Source of the DNA: Synaphobranchus kaupii
Taxonomy: Eukaryota > Chordata > Actinopteri > Anguilliformes > Synaphobranchidae
Length of the DNA: 64,000 bases
NCBI GenBank assembly: GCA_029718625.1
Contig: CM056380.1
Coordinates: 39,621,608 to 39,685,607, forward strand
Reading direction: 5' to 3'
Every line of letters begins with the position of its first letter. The stretch's first letter is position 1. Below the pieces are notes generated by a model. It saw only the letters and a list, made by a program, of their open reading frames with translations, did not search any database and was not told the DNA's origin. Shown one piece after another: positions 45,225 to 57,479 of the stretch. Position numbers and translations under genes: made by a program.

Positions 45225-45851
45225 TATGTAAAGTACAATACCATATACCAGAAAGCTGGATGCTGGAGTAATGTACGATACTCGTAATATGAATGAGATA
45301 AAAAAAAAAATTTTTTTTTAAAAACCAGAATATATTATTGGTCATGGTCTCCCATACTGGAAAAAAACATATCTGAAATGTATTTATATTGCCCAAAATG
45401 TATGTCCAATGTATGTCAGATACATGTCTAGGTCCAAAATACATTTAAGAAATGTATTCCCTCCTTGATTAAATGCATTTCAACACCCAGAAAAGGATGT
45501 GGACTGTTAAAATACATTTAAACCAAGACAGGAAATTAACTTTCTGAATGTGGGCTTTTATATTATGGTATTTTACCATTACTAAAGAAATACTATAGTA
45601 TGTTTGTATAGTTATATTATCCATATAGTAGCCTCTGTAGTACGTCAATAGTGTCATGCACACAAACTCCCACGTTAAAAACCACGTTATTTTTGTTTCA
45701 TTCACATTTCTGACAGCCTGAAAATACATTTCATGTATGTCAAATACATTTCAGAAATACATTTGTATATTTCCACAATGCATTTTAAATAAATGAGTCA
45801 TGGTATCTTTATAATTATATATATTATATATTATAAATTTATAGTTATATT

Positions 45852-47025
45852 TGTAACATTCCACTCCCATCCTATTGTTTCTCCGTGTTTTCCCTCTCCC
45901 CCTGTTTCGTGTTTGTCTCTCCATTGTCCGTGTTTCCCCCCGTGCTGGAGGTTGGGCGTGTTTTCCCGGTTGTATCACTCTGTCTCACTCTGTCTCACTA
46001 CTCCTGTCTCAGCCTATCCCATTCCCCCGTTTCGCATGCATTCCTCACTCTCCGCTCTGTTCAATCACTCTCGCATACATTCGCACGCGTTTCCTAATTG
46101 ATTCCAATTAATGCTTGCATTTAGTCACCCGGTGTTTTCTGTCCTGTGCCAGTTCGTTAACGCTTGTAGTCTGAAACTGGTCCTGTCTGGTTCTCTGTCT
46201 AGTCGCCTTGTCAAACAGTTTAGTTCTGTGTCGATGTTTACTCACCCTGCTAATCTGTGAAGTCCAAGTCTGGAACAGCATTACCCGCTGTTCATTGTTC
46301 TGTCTCGCTAACCAACCCTGTCTGCTTAAAGTCTGCCAGCCTGCAGTTGTCCGTGAATCCCTGCCTGTGTTACAGTTTCCCTGCCTTCCACCTGACGTGT
46401 GTGCATGCAGCTTGGGCTTCTGCTATTCCACCCTGCGGCGGTGCCCGCTCACAGCCAGTGCTGCGGTGCTGTTGATGTGCTGTCGCTCCTGCCTCTGCTG
46501 TCGCTGCTGCCACCCTGCTGTTGCCGTGCTGCTACTGCCGCTGCCCTGCTGCCACGCCTGCGTCCTGCCTGGGCTCCGCTCACTGTCCTGCTCAACCGCT
46601 CCCGCTCCTGCTCATCCCCTGCTCCAACCAACCCGGTTTCCTGTCTCCATCATCACCCCTGGCTTTCCCTGCTCCCGCATCTTCATAACTGGACTGTCTG
46701 TATTTAATGTTCTCCCAACGCTTCAGGAGTTTAGTTAGAAGCTTAAATTATTGGATGCTTAGCGCTCCCACTCTCTGTCAAGTCTGTCCTGTCTGTCAAG
46801 TCCAGTTCCGGCTTGGAACAATTCCGGTGTGACCTGTAAAGTCCAGCTCCGGCTTGGAGCAATACTGTCCTACCGGTTGAGTCCAGTTCCGGCTTGGAAC
46901 TTCTACTGCCTTTGCCTTTCTCCCCATGCTCAGGACTGCCCTGAGCATATAATAAATATTGTGTTTTTGGCATTTCTGTCTCCTTGTCGTGCATTTGGGT
47001 CCAGTCCTCTTCCGGGGCCGTAACA
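45852..47025 (+). mobile_element. Solo LTR (Ty3/Gypsy-like), plus strand
   Basis: It starts TGTAACATTCCACTCCCATC and ends TTCCGGGGCCGTAACA (TG...CA), flanked by a perfect 5-bp duplication ATATT (45847-45851 and 47026-47030). A polyadenylation-like AATAAA lies at about 46950, and the segment GTGCATTTGGGTCCAGTCCT near the end is typical of fish Gypsy LTRs. The 1,174-bp LTR contains a short, decayed form of the TCCAGTTCCGGCTTGGAAC repeat that is expanded in the second copy at 56043-57478. No coding region. Confidence 0.92.
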
Positions 47026-47949
47026 ATATTATAAATTTTTACTTATAATAATCCTATAGTAGGGTATTTTAGGTTCTATAGGCAATATCGGTATATAGCT
47101 AGTTTTACTATCCTTTAATATGTTTGTATAATTATATTATTTACTATATAATACTATTTAATATAATAGCTATATTTATTTTACTTCCAATACTATCAAG
47201 CATTAGTAGAGCAGTTAAAATATATTATTAATCTAAATAAATGTCATGGTATAATTGTGTATTCAAATAAAGATACACCATATTTAGATTTCTCATTGTC
47301 TGTTACGACCCTCTACTCTGTGCTTTTGAGGGTTTGATGTTTAACAAACACTGCAGTCAAGTTTTTGATTGTGTAGATTGAATCTAAATGGACTCTTACC
47401 TTTAAGATAAATGCACAGTAGAGGGTCATAACTGACAATGGGAAATTGAAATGTGGTGTATCCGCATTTGAATACGATTGTACTGACATACTATTGCTGT
47501 ACCAAAAAAAAAAATTACGTAGCGTAACTACATAAAAGCTACCTTTCCACAGCGGAAGGAAGATCAGCTTTTTAAAATGAATATAAATTGCACAAGAAAT
47601 AAATAGGCTATTGATATTAAAAAAGGCAGTGCATCTGTCTCGAATGTGGAACAATGTGGAACAATGTCTGCACTGTGGACACGTGGGAGTTTGTGTGTAT
47701 ATATAGCCTATACCAGAATTCTATATAAATATAATGCAAAGGAATTTCTTACCAATTATCAGTAGGCTATACACAGCAGAATATAAATAATTTTAAGTGC
47801 AAAGATGGGTGAAATTGGCAGAGAATGCAACATCAAAGGATTGTGGAGATAATGTATAAGCAATGGGATTTATACAGGGCATTCTTTAAATATTTACAAA
47901 ATACAGGATTAATAAACATATAAATCAATAATGTAATTGGAATGATACT

Positions 47950-48032
47950 ACACACTCCCCGTACAGTATGTGGCGGTATGCACCTTTAACGTTTTGAGAC
48001 GCTATCTATTAAGCCAGAGAAGAAGAAGCTTG
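47950..48032 (+). mobile_element. LINE (I/Nimb-type) 3' end fragment
   Basis: CACTCCCCGTACAGTATGTG then GCGGTATGCACC and AGAGAAGAAGAAG match the 3' UTR and GAA tail of the LINE at 8070-8151. The body is absent, as in a 5'-truncated copy or a SINE sharing the tail. Confidence 0.7.
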
Positions 48033-48299
48033 GCGCTCAAATTAAAATTTGCACCGTCTAGAATTTTCAACGATCGCCAGTTACACCGTAACATTCTGGA
48101 CTGCTGGTAAGTTAACGTTACCGTGCTTCTTAACGTACATTATCATGAAATCTGATAAATATAGTTTTATTGTTATTTATACTATTACTATACTATACTA
48201 TATATACTATACATACTATAGTATAGTATGTGCTGGTACCGATTGTGAATGATTAACGTGCCCTAGTTAACACGTTAATGTTTGTGGATTTTGATTTGT

Positions 48300-48545
48300 T
48301 ATGTTATAGCTAACGGTCCAGAGGAAAGGAACTGGATTCCAGAAGTAAGGTTAGCTAGAGCTAAATTTCCCATTCATTTTCTCCGTAACGCAAGGCAACG
48401 TTCATTGCTAGGGATAGCTGCTACATTATGCAAAGGATGTGCTTTGCCTCGTCTGTTCTGTAATGATGATGATGTCTCTGTACGCACTTACTGTACGTCG
48501 CTTTGGATAAAAGCGTCTGCTAAATAAATGTAATGTAATGTAATG
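48300..48545 (+). repeat. Fish SINE with TAATG tail
   Basis: Ends GTCGCTTTGGATAAAAGCGT then CTGCTAAATAAATG and TAATG repeats. The body (GATAGCTGCTACATTATGCA then AAGGATGTGCTTT) also occurs at about 49995-50132 and 2535-2660. Confidence 0.75.
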
Positions 48546-51500
48546 CATTTCAGAAAATCCCTCGCTAGCGTTAGATAAAGAGTTTTAAAACTTGAACCGA
48601 ACCATTCAGTTACGAGATGAATCGTGACATTTTAAAAATTGATTCAGGGCAAAAAAATTGTGGGCAAACGTAGCTAACGTTACAAGACTGTTAACGGTTT
48701 TTAAGAGGTTTGAACTACATATCCCATAAAGCATTGCAAATGATGTAACCGTAGAACAAAATGCTAGATGCCGACATCTTCAGCTATTTCTCGAATTAAT
48801 TTAAGCGAACGTTACATTACCTATAAAGTTAATTAAACTTTGCGGAGTTACAAATGTGTCTACCTAACGTTATCAGTCATGTTAAAGGTATACTATGTAG
48901 TTTCAGAACACTAGATGGCAATATTGAGCACGTAGGAGAAAAGGGCTCCCCAAAAATTGCTTATCACGTGTTCTTCTCAGACGCACACGACGACGCACGA
49001 GCATTGTGCTGACGTTTCACTCATATTTTCTCTGACCGTGGACTCAATTCAATTCGCTTTATTGGCATTACAAGACATTGAATCTGTATTGTCAAAACAT
49101 ACTGCATTAAAACAGCCGAAGACATACATGTAACTCTGAACAATACAAAACAGCAAAGACTAGAAACGAATGAACAGTAACCATACATGAAAACAAGAAC
49201 TTTTCTTTGATTATGGATTTAGAAGTAACAATAATGTAAAATAATAAAGTACAATTAAAACTAATAATAATTATCAATAGAAATGATAATAATGATGATG
49301 AGAACGACACATATGATCTTATAAAGTGAATATAATAAATATAAAAAATTTAAATTGGTTTATAATGATCTCTGTCACTCACTGTCCCTAAGACGATGGC
49401 AGGCAGCTATATATTGTGCTGCCAGGTCACAGCACGTCCTCTCCTCTCCTAAGAGGATGGGGAGTTTTTGGGTGTCCGTTAAATTTTTTAATTAAGGGTA
49501 TCTCTGATTTATTTTGGGAAAATATTTCTGATTTGATTGTATTTTTCGCATTTTGTGATAAAGTGCCGCTCCGTCTCAACTTCGTTGAGATGGCAATGTT
49601 TCTCCTCTGTTGACTCTATCACGGTCACTCTGATCAAGCTGTGCTCTTCCCCTGGCCCTGCCTCGCCCACCACGAACATGATTGTCGCTTTGGATAAAAG
49701 CGTCTGCTAAATGACTAATGTAATGTTTATGTAATGACTGCCCCTCACCCTTACTCTGGGGCCGCGACCACTGGATGGTTACAGAATGAACCGAGCAGAA
49801 TTACAAAATTATAATTTAGAATTATTTTATGAAAATGAACAGTGGTCAAATTTACAGAGCAATAGCTAAGATTACTAACTTATATGCCTTGAGCATGTAA
49901 CGTAGTCTCCATTTACATGATCAAGGTTTGGTCAAACATGATACATAGACTATTGTCAACAATAAACAAACATCACGACAATAGATAGCCTTAGCTACCG
50001 ATAGCTGCTACGTTATGGGAAGGATGTGCTTTATCTTATCTGTTCTGTAGTTACTTCGATGACGTTTCTGTATGCACTTATGTATGTCGCTTTGGATAAA
50101 AGCGTCTGCTAAATGACTAATGTAATGTAATGGGCGCTATTTTTATAATGATATTGTTACCTCCTCGGCTGAAAACATCTTGCTAATGAGTAAGGGCAGA
50201 AACATACCTCACGCAAATAGCTACACGAACGTGGACGCTTCGAGCTACACGAACAGTTTTTCTTTTGCCATGACATTTGTGAAAGACAAACCAGAGGAAA
50301 GCACAGATAGAATAAGAAAGTTGTTTACTGTTGTTGCTGCTATAGCGTCCCTTGCTGCAACACTCTGGCTTGTCTTTCACAAATGTCATGGCAAAAAAAA
50401 TAACTGTTCACGTAGTTCGAAGTGTCACATTTGCGTATTTGCGTGAGGCATGGTTCGGTCCTAAGCTAAAATAAGAGTTTACCTGGAAGCCTGCCCACGT
50501 GGCCTGGCCATGTCAATAAAATGAGCAGGAACCGCCCATTCATGACGTTTACACCATTTTAGCTGTTTCTGGCTTTAAATGGCGGCGGGATGTCAACAGT
50601 GTAACATTCAAAACATTAATAAAAAAACACTTTGCGAACGACTTATGAGGTAGGAAATACATTCAACGTGTTTATTAAACCACAAGGACACATACAATGT
50701 TTTTTGGGGAGAAAATTTGAATGTAAACAAGGAATGAGTTGTTTACAATGAAACTACATAGTAGGGTGAATTCAGATAAAGTGGGACACTTTTTGCAATT
50801 TTGCCTTCTGTTACCTGTTTCGATATTAGTCCAACACATTTACACAGCACATGATACAATTCTGAAATCCTGAAGATGTTATCTGACCACATAAAAAGAG
50901 AAAATGTAAAAATCTTGTTTACAGGATGCGTGACGCAACTTTATATTTCATTTGAGCCACAGCACATTTTTTCATCTGCGTTTGGGAATGTGGGACAGCT
51001 CATTAGGTAATTTGGGACACCAATTCTTTATAATAAAACCCCAATAACAAGCTATAATGTAGTACATTGCAATATATTTTAATGGTGCACCATGCTTAAA
51101 TACACTAAGTAAACATCAGGACCCAAGCAAAAAAATATTATACTTTAAGTATACTTTTAGTATGTACTCATCATATAGTAACTACTAATTTTGTTGTAAA
51201 CTGGCCACACTTTAAGTACAGGCTAATAAATGCACTAAAGTTGTACTTTTGTAGAACTTCTGTACAACTTTAGTGTACTTACTGTACTTAAGTGTACTAA
51301 ATTGAGACACGTCTTACAAACTTAAAGTATATTTAAGTATACTAATTGAAAGGGTGATTTGTAGGTATTGGAAATACAATTTAAAATTATGACTACGGTG
51401 TTTGAAATATACTTTAAATAGCATTAAAAGTAGTAGCCTATGTGACAGATCGGTTGTCGGGAAAAGAATCCTGGCTGGTGAATAATAGTTTTTTTAATGC

Positions 51501-51578
51501 AATAATATTGTGGTCCACAAAAGCAATGTACATAGGAAAGCAAAATTCAGCGCTGCTCATCTGTTATTCCTTCACATA

Positions 51579-53155
51579 CAGTCAAGCCGGAAAGTCTGCA
51601 CACCCCTTTCACCTTCTCCACGTTTTATTACGTTACAGACTTATACTACAATAGATTGAGTTCATTTTTGCCTCAAACATCTACACACAATACCCAATAA
51701 TGACAAAGTGAAAACAGGTTTTTAGAAAATATGCAATTTTATTTTACTGACAAAAATAGGTTATTTAGGGGTTACATATCTGTACACACCCTTAGCCTAA
51801 TACTTGGTTGCTGCACCTTTGGCAGCGATTACAGCTTCAAGGCGTCTTGGGAAAGAAGCTACGAGCTTGGCACACTTGTTTCGGGACATTTTTGCCCATT
51901 CCTCTTGGCATATCCTTGCAAGCTCCGTCAGGTTGGATGGGGAGCGCAGCCATTTCAGCTCTTTCCACAGATGTTCAATTGGATTCAGGTCTGGGCTCTG
52001 GCTGGGCCACTCAAGGACATGCACAGACTTTCTCCGAAGCCACTCCTTTGTTCTCTTGGCTGTGTGCTTCGGGTCGTTGTCATGTTGGAAGGTAAACCTT
52101 CGCCCCAGTCTGAGGTCTAGAGTGCTCTGGAGCAGGTTTTCTTCAAGGATCTCAGTGTACTTAGCTGCATTCATCTTTCCCTCTATCAGGACTAGTCGCC
52201 CCGTTCCCGCTGCTGAAAAACATCCCCACATCATGATGCTGATACCGCCATGCTTCACTGTAGGGATGGTATTAGCCAGGTGATGAGCGGTGCCTGGTTT
52301 CCTCCAGAAGTGACGCTTGGTATTCAGGCCAAAAAGTTCAATTTTGGTTTCATCAGACCAGAGAATCTTGATCTTGAGTCCTCTAGGTGCCTTTTGGCAA
52401 ACTCCAAGCAGGCTGTGATGTGCCTTTTACTAAGGAGGGGCTTCCGTCTGGCCACTCTACCATAAAGGCCTGATTGGTGGAGTGCTGCCTGGATGGTTGA
52501 TCTTCTGAAAAGTTCTCCCATCTCCACAAGGATACGCTGGAGCTCTGTCAGAGTGACCCTCAGGTTCTTGCTCACCTCCCTGGCCAAGGCCCGTCTTCCC
52601 CGATTGCTGGCCGGGCGGCCAGATCTAGGAAGATTCTTGGTGGTTCCAAACTTCTTCCATTTACGAATGATGGTGGCCACTGTGCTCTTTGGGACCTGTA
52701 AAGCTGCAGAGATTTTTTTTTTTTTTTTACACAGTCCTGTTTCTGAGGTCTGCAGATAATTCCTTTGACCCCATGGCTTGGAGTTTGCTCTGACATGCAC
52801 TGTCAACTGTGGGACCTTATATAGGCAGGTGTTGGCAATCCCCAATCATGTCCAATCAATTGAATTTATCACAGGTGGACTCCAATTAAGTTGTAGAAAC
52901 ATCTCAAGCAGTGGAAACAAAATGCACCTCAGCTCACTTTTGGGTGTCATATCATATGTACATATGATATTTGACATTTTGATTTTTAATAAATTAGCAC
53001 AAATGTCTAAAAACCTGTTTTCACTTTGTCATTATGGGCTATTTTGTGTAGAATTTTGAGACAAACAAATGAACTCAATCTATTGTAGAATATGTCTGTA
53101 ACGTAATAAAACGTGGAGAAGGTGAAAGGGGTGTGCAGACTTTCCGGCTTGACTG
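51579..53155 (-). mobile_element. Tc1-like transposon copy C
   Basis: The 1,577-bp element has the same CAGTCAAGCCGGAAAGTCTG termini as copies A and B, flanked by TA (51577-51578 and 53156-53157). It lies inside the TA element at 50764-55657 on the opposite strand to A and B. Confidence 0.95.
51797..52775 (-). pseudogene. Tc1-like transposase, copy C, broken
   Basis: The start (MGSKGII near 52772) is followed by a run of 18 T at 52712-52729 (A on the coding strand) that replaces about 30 bp of the family sequence. Then come the helix-turn-helix QVPKSTVATIIRKWKKFG, a shortened GRPASNRGRR hook and the first catalytic D region (FSGLMKPKLNF), read out of frame. After a frameshift near 52320 the rest is open: [41 protein letters not shown] and the end KGAATKY at 51797. 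Better preserved at the C-terminus than copy A. Confidence 0.88.
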
Positions 53156-53159
53156 TATT

Positions 53160-54120
53160 TATACCATTTCAAACAGGTCACAGGAAGGAGGGGTGGGTAC
53201 ATAAATCACAAGATGCTAGTGCCATGTCAGCAGTCCCCCCCCCCCCCCCCTCCACCTCACTCTTTCGGAGTTTTGGGTACATTACACAATCAGTGTCTGA
53301 TACTCTATCTGTTTTTCAATAAGCATTCTCCGGAGGAATTAATGACCAACGTCCATTTATACCACTAGGGAAAACAGGTGCTCTAACCCCTTGTCTGTTG
53401 GTCTAACTTCCTGTGGAATGACTTTTTGTCAAGGAAATAGCACGAAATATCACTTTGATCCTTCGAACCTCCCTCTCTCTCGGGCGCAGCTCCAGGCTGG
53501 ATCCCTTTCCACTGAGTTCCTTCCACCCGACTCCTCTGAGTGAAGGACCCTCAGCCTCTCTGCTTCCCAGGCTTCTCCTTTTCAGAAACCCTGATCACAG
53601 AAAGCACTGCTCACTTACTATCACATTCGGTTTCAGCTTACAGTGGCTTGACTGTACATTGAGCCGAGCACGGTGGCCATGTGCTCCACTACAGGGACGC
53701 CACTCATGGTCTTACTGCTCTCTGCAACCCGACCGGCCGGTGACCCAGTCGATGGCGATCCCCAGCCCAGTGTCACACCGAGCCCCGTAGTGGTAACCAG
53801 CCACCCGGTTGGGAACCGACGGTCTGATCCCTATCCCACTTTGCTATGGGTATAGAAACTTTGACCTTTTTCACCAGTCTTGCCTGTTCACAGAGGTCAT
53901 CTCTTACGCCCCTCTGCTAGGTGTGGACTGTCATCCACGTACCACGTAGTGCCTGCATACTTACATGCGACAACTACGCCGACTAGACGGTACCATGGCA
54001 GTATGTCAATTCATACTTCATCAGACACAGGGGCCTTCAGTCTTCTCCCCTGCACTATACGACCTTTTTAACGTGCCCTCGGAACTTTGCAATTCCGCCG
54101 CCGCCTGTTAACCCCTAGGT
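53160..54120. other. GC-richer block of unknown origin
   Basis: About 1 kb, with a C16 run at 53235-53250, and clearly richer in G+C than the flanking AT-rich sequence. Frames of about 110 codons occur but show no recognisable motif. It may be a separate insertion, such as an LTR or non-coding retroelement part; no terminal repeat was identified. Confidence 0.4.
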
Positions 54121-56042
54121 TTGGGGTGCCTAATCCCCTGCCTAAGGGTTAGTCTTATGTAATTAAAACAAAAAGGTTTAACTGTTATTAATTTTAACTG
54201 ATACATATCATCATATCTTAGTACAACAATTATTATTCAATCATCAATTAGTCATTAATTTCATAGGCTTCATTCGAATAGCCATTGTTAGTACATTCTT
54301 ATTCTTAAATATATGATTCCCCTTTGACCTAACTCTGAGGCCATAAGGTTAATCTCGGCACATTGGATAGATCAGAAAAGGGAAGAAAGAGGCCCCTGCC
54401 TATCTGTGTCTTTCAGTTCCTTAAATCTGAGGGCTACACGGAAGGCAGGATGTACCGTGTCATCATTTCTGCACAAACATGTGAGTCTTGCTTCATGCCA
54501 ATTCGACAACGACAAACTCCTTTTAGTTTAATGATTACATAATACGGATAAATGTGCATTAAACATATATTAATGTAAAGTAAAGAAACACTTAAATCAA
54601 AGGAATAATATGTGGATTAAACATGTTCTTTAAGCACTTAAAAGATATATATGGTAATCAGCTCAGCATTTTTATTAAGTCCTTTATTCACGGCCCCTCA
54701 CTATGCTATCAGGAGATAAAATAAATTAGGCTATATACCTTTTATAAGTACCCTAAAATACCACTAAATTTGAGATTTAGTATACTTATTTGAAGTTCAC
54801 TAAAGTACAATTTAATTACATATATTTCCAAATGAATTACACATTTTAAGCATACTTTAAATTAAGTATTAAAAGTATAAGTACACTTGAAACACATTTG
54901 GTATACTTAAATTATATTTTTAATATAATTAAGTATACAATTTCTTTCTCTTGGGGAACTTGATAGAACATTATCTCTAAAGATAAGCTCTTAAACTCAT
55001 ATTAACTTATTAACAATCATAACATAGTTCATCTTGACAAAAGAGTTGAGACCACTGACCCTAAATATGACTTGACAGCAATATAAAAGTATTAGAGTTG
55101 CATTACAGTTAATATATGGTACATTACCACGTACATATGCAAATACTGAGGTTCCCTAAGTATAAAATGGGATAATTTTCCTCCATTAGAATAGCCCACA
55201 ACACTGTCCCACATTACCAGAAACATGCTGTCCCACATTTCCTGACTGTGTTTGGTAATGTGGGACATATAAGAAATGCCTGAATTAAAAAAGTCTAAAC
55301 ATAATATTTACCACTTTTAAATTTTTTTTGTTGCACAAGTATTTCATATGCATAATTACATCATAATTAGGCACAGTGTATTGTTTACGACAGATTTAGA
55401 ACCTTAACATTAATTCAAGCAAAAGCTTATGTCATTGACCTAACCATGTATTTTGCCGGGTGACCTTCATATATGAAGCTTGCCATGATCCCCATCATGA
55501 CATGACATCAATGAAATCATGTGACTTTGATCATGTAGTTTCTCTGCAAGAACCTAGTTACAATTATTTTGATTGGCTCTTGACAGAGCAGGAAATAAAC
55601 ATGTCAAAGCTTAGATGTCCCACATTACCTGATGTCCCACAATACCTGAATTCACCCTATACCTTTAACTCATTCAACACACTATGCAAGCTTGAATTAA
55701 GATGGCTAACGTCGTGATTTAACATGAGGTAACTTTAAAACCAAAATCCGCTCTATTCCCAGGTGGAGGGGCAGGTTGAGAAATCAAACGCTGACAGAGA
55801 CGGAGGACGTTTGAGAGAATGGAAAAATAATGGTGCCCCTTAGCTTATCTTGACCACCGCTAAATTTTACTTTTTAATGTTAATTGAAAATAAAAAATAA
55901 GTATAATAGCTTGAATTTCGTGCTTACACTTGCCATAAGTTATGGTACAGTTTAAGATTCTTATGTTTTGACATAAGTTTATGTTTATGCAGACTTATTT
56001 GCACTTAAATATTAATGTTGGAGTTATGAATTTAGCTTAAAA

Positions 56043-57478
56043 TGTCACGATCCTAACACGGGCTGAACCCAAATGCAACGACCAAGAGACAGGGGGACAG
56101 AAAAGGTGATTTATTTAAGGAGCTTGGGGTAGTCCCAAGCCGTACACAGATTTAACACAACAGTAAAAAGGGTGGTTAGGGAGTTCTCCGGTGCTTGGAA
56201 CTGCTCCAAGCCGGAGCTGGACTTGGATAGTCACCGGAAGTTCCAAGCCGGAACTGGACAGGACAGGAAACTGGAACGGGTTACTGGAACTGGATCACGG
56301 GAACATGGAGTTGTTCCAAGCCGGAACTGGACTGGTTCTGGACCGGACGGTCCAACAGGAACTGGATCACGGGAACGTGGAGTTGTTCCAAACTGGAACT
56401 TGACTCGATACGGGAAACGGGAGTTCCAAACCGGAACTGGACTGGTTCTGGACCGGACGGTCCAACAGGGACTGGATCACGGGAACGTGGAATTGTTCCA
56501 AACCGGAACTGGACTGGTTCTGGACCGGACGGTCCAACAGGGACTGGATCACGGGAACGTGGAATTGTTCCAAACCGGAACTGGACTGGTTCTGGACCGG
56601 ACGGTCCAACAGGGACTGGATCACGGGAACGTGGAATTGTTCCAAACCGGAACTGGACTTGATACCGGAAACTGGAGCGGTTCGAACTGGAACTGGGACA
56701 CTGGAACACGGTAATGTTCCAGACCGGAACTGGACTGGAACTGGACTGGAAGCAGAGGAAGGGATATGGCTGGATACGGCAAGGCAGAGCAGTGTAGCGG
56801 AGCTCAGGTTGGCCCGGTTGGGGCATCAGGGCCACAGTGGAGGCTGGAACCGTAACCGCAGCAATGGCGGTAGCCACGGCCGGACAGGAACCACTGTAGG
56901 GTGGAAAGGCAGAACACCCAACTGCGGGCGCAACGTCAGATGGAGGCAGAGGTACCGCAACACACACACAGGGAGTGGTTCACAGCTACAGACTGGCAGA
57001 CACAAGGGAAGCTGGTAATCAAGACAGACAGAGATCAGGCAGAAACTACCGCAAACAGACAGGGCTAGTTAAATACCAACAGCAGGTTTAGAGCAGTAAG
57101 CACAAAGTCTAACCAACTGAAGTCTTTTAGGGGCACAGGACAGGGAAACAAAGGACCAGGATACAAACGGCGAACGTTAACGAACTGGCGCTGAATAGCA
57201 GCCAGCCGGAGGGTTAAATAGGGGAGTGAAATTGAAAACAATAAGGAAAGCGTGCGGAATGTAACCGAGGGTGATTGACTAATTGACAGGTGTGGAATGC
57301 ATGCAGCAACGGGGAAAGGAGATAGGTTGAAACCGGAGTGGGGGAAAAGAGTGAAACAAACAGAAGGAACACGCCTAGTCTGTAGCAACGGGGAAAACAC
57401 GGACAAAGGGAATCCAACATGACACGGAGGGAAAGGGTAAAACATGGAAAACGGACAGGATGGGGACGGAACGTTACA
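56043..57478 (-). mobile_element. Solo LTR (same family as 45852-47025), minus strand
   Basis: Read on the minus strand it starts TGTAACGTTCCGTCCCCATC and ends GGATCGTGACA, flanked by a perfect TAAAA duplication (56038-56042 and 57479-57483). The 1,436-bp copy is longer than its relative because of a tandem repeat at 56330-56655. No coding region. Confidence 0.92.
56310..56660. repeat. 72-bp tandem repeat inside the solo LTR
   Basis: The block GGACCGGACGGTCCAACAGG then GACTGGATCACGGGAACGTG recurs at 56455, 56527 and 56599 (72-bp steps), with a diverged earlier copy at 56345, 110 bp before. GGACCG-GACGGTCC has palindromic character. Long frames on both strands through it are artefacts of the repeat. 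Confidence 0.92.
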
Positions 57479-57479
57479 T

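Larger units (their letters stand above)
51120..54960. mobile_element. AAGTATACTT-rich palindromic element, split
   Basis: The segments 51120-51360 and 54730-54957 are full of AAGTATACTT- and AAGTGTACTT-type words. The outer ends ACCCAAGCAAAAAAATATTA and TTCTTTCTCTTGGGG look like diverged inverted repeats. If so, the Tc1 copy C and the GC-richer block at 53160-54120 are insertions in this element. Boundaries are approximate. Confidence 0.5.
50764..55657. mobile_element. TA-flanked DNA element with GGGTGAATTC termini
   Basis: The ends GGGTGAATTCAGATAAAGTG and CACAATACCTGAATTCACCC are inverted repeats of about 25 bp, flanked by TA (50762-50763 and 55658-55659). The sub-terminal regions repeat GTGGGACA / TGTCCCAC many times at both ends, on both strands. 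Target TA points to the Tc1/mariner/pogo group. No transposase was recognised in the 4.9 kb; much of the interior is later insertions. Confidence 0.85.
48886..55664 (+). mobile_element. TTAA-flanked element, copy 2, with nested insertions
   Basis: It starts AGGTATACTATGTAGTTTCA at 48886 after TTAA and ends with TACCT at 55664 before TTAA (55665-55668). If the inner element at 50764-55657 and one TA are removed, the right end reads CTACATAG-TA-TACCT, the exact complement of the left terminus. That identifies both ends and the insertion. Body length without the insert is about 1.88 kb. No transposase. Confidence 0.88.

Noticed and set aside
46208..46738. 176-codon frame on the plus strand.
   Set aside because: It lies within the non-coding solo LTR at 45852-47025 and reflects its C-rich composition.
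53455..53855. Plus-strand frames of 111 and 60 codons in the GC-richer block.
   Set aside because: Overlapping frames of similar length, no motif and no conserved start; composition alone explains them.
56172..56967. Frames of 180 and 228 codons on opposite strands.
   Set aside because: They run through the 72-bp tandem repeat of a solo LTR and are mirror images of each other; no domain is visible.
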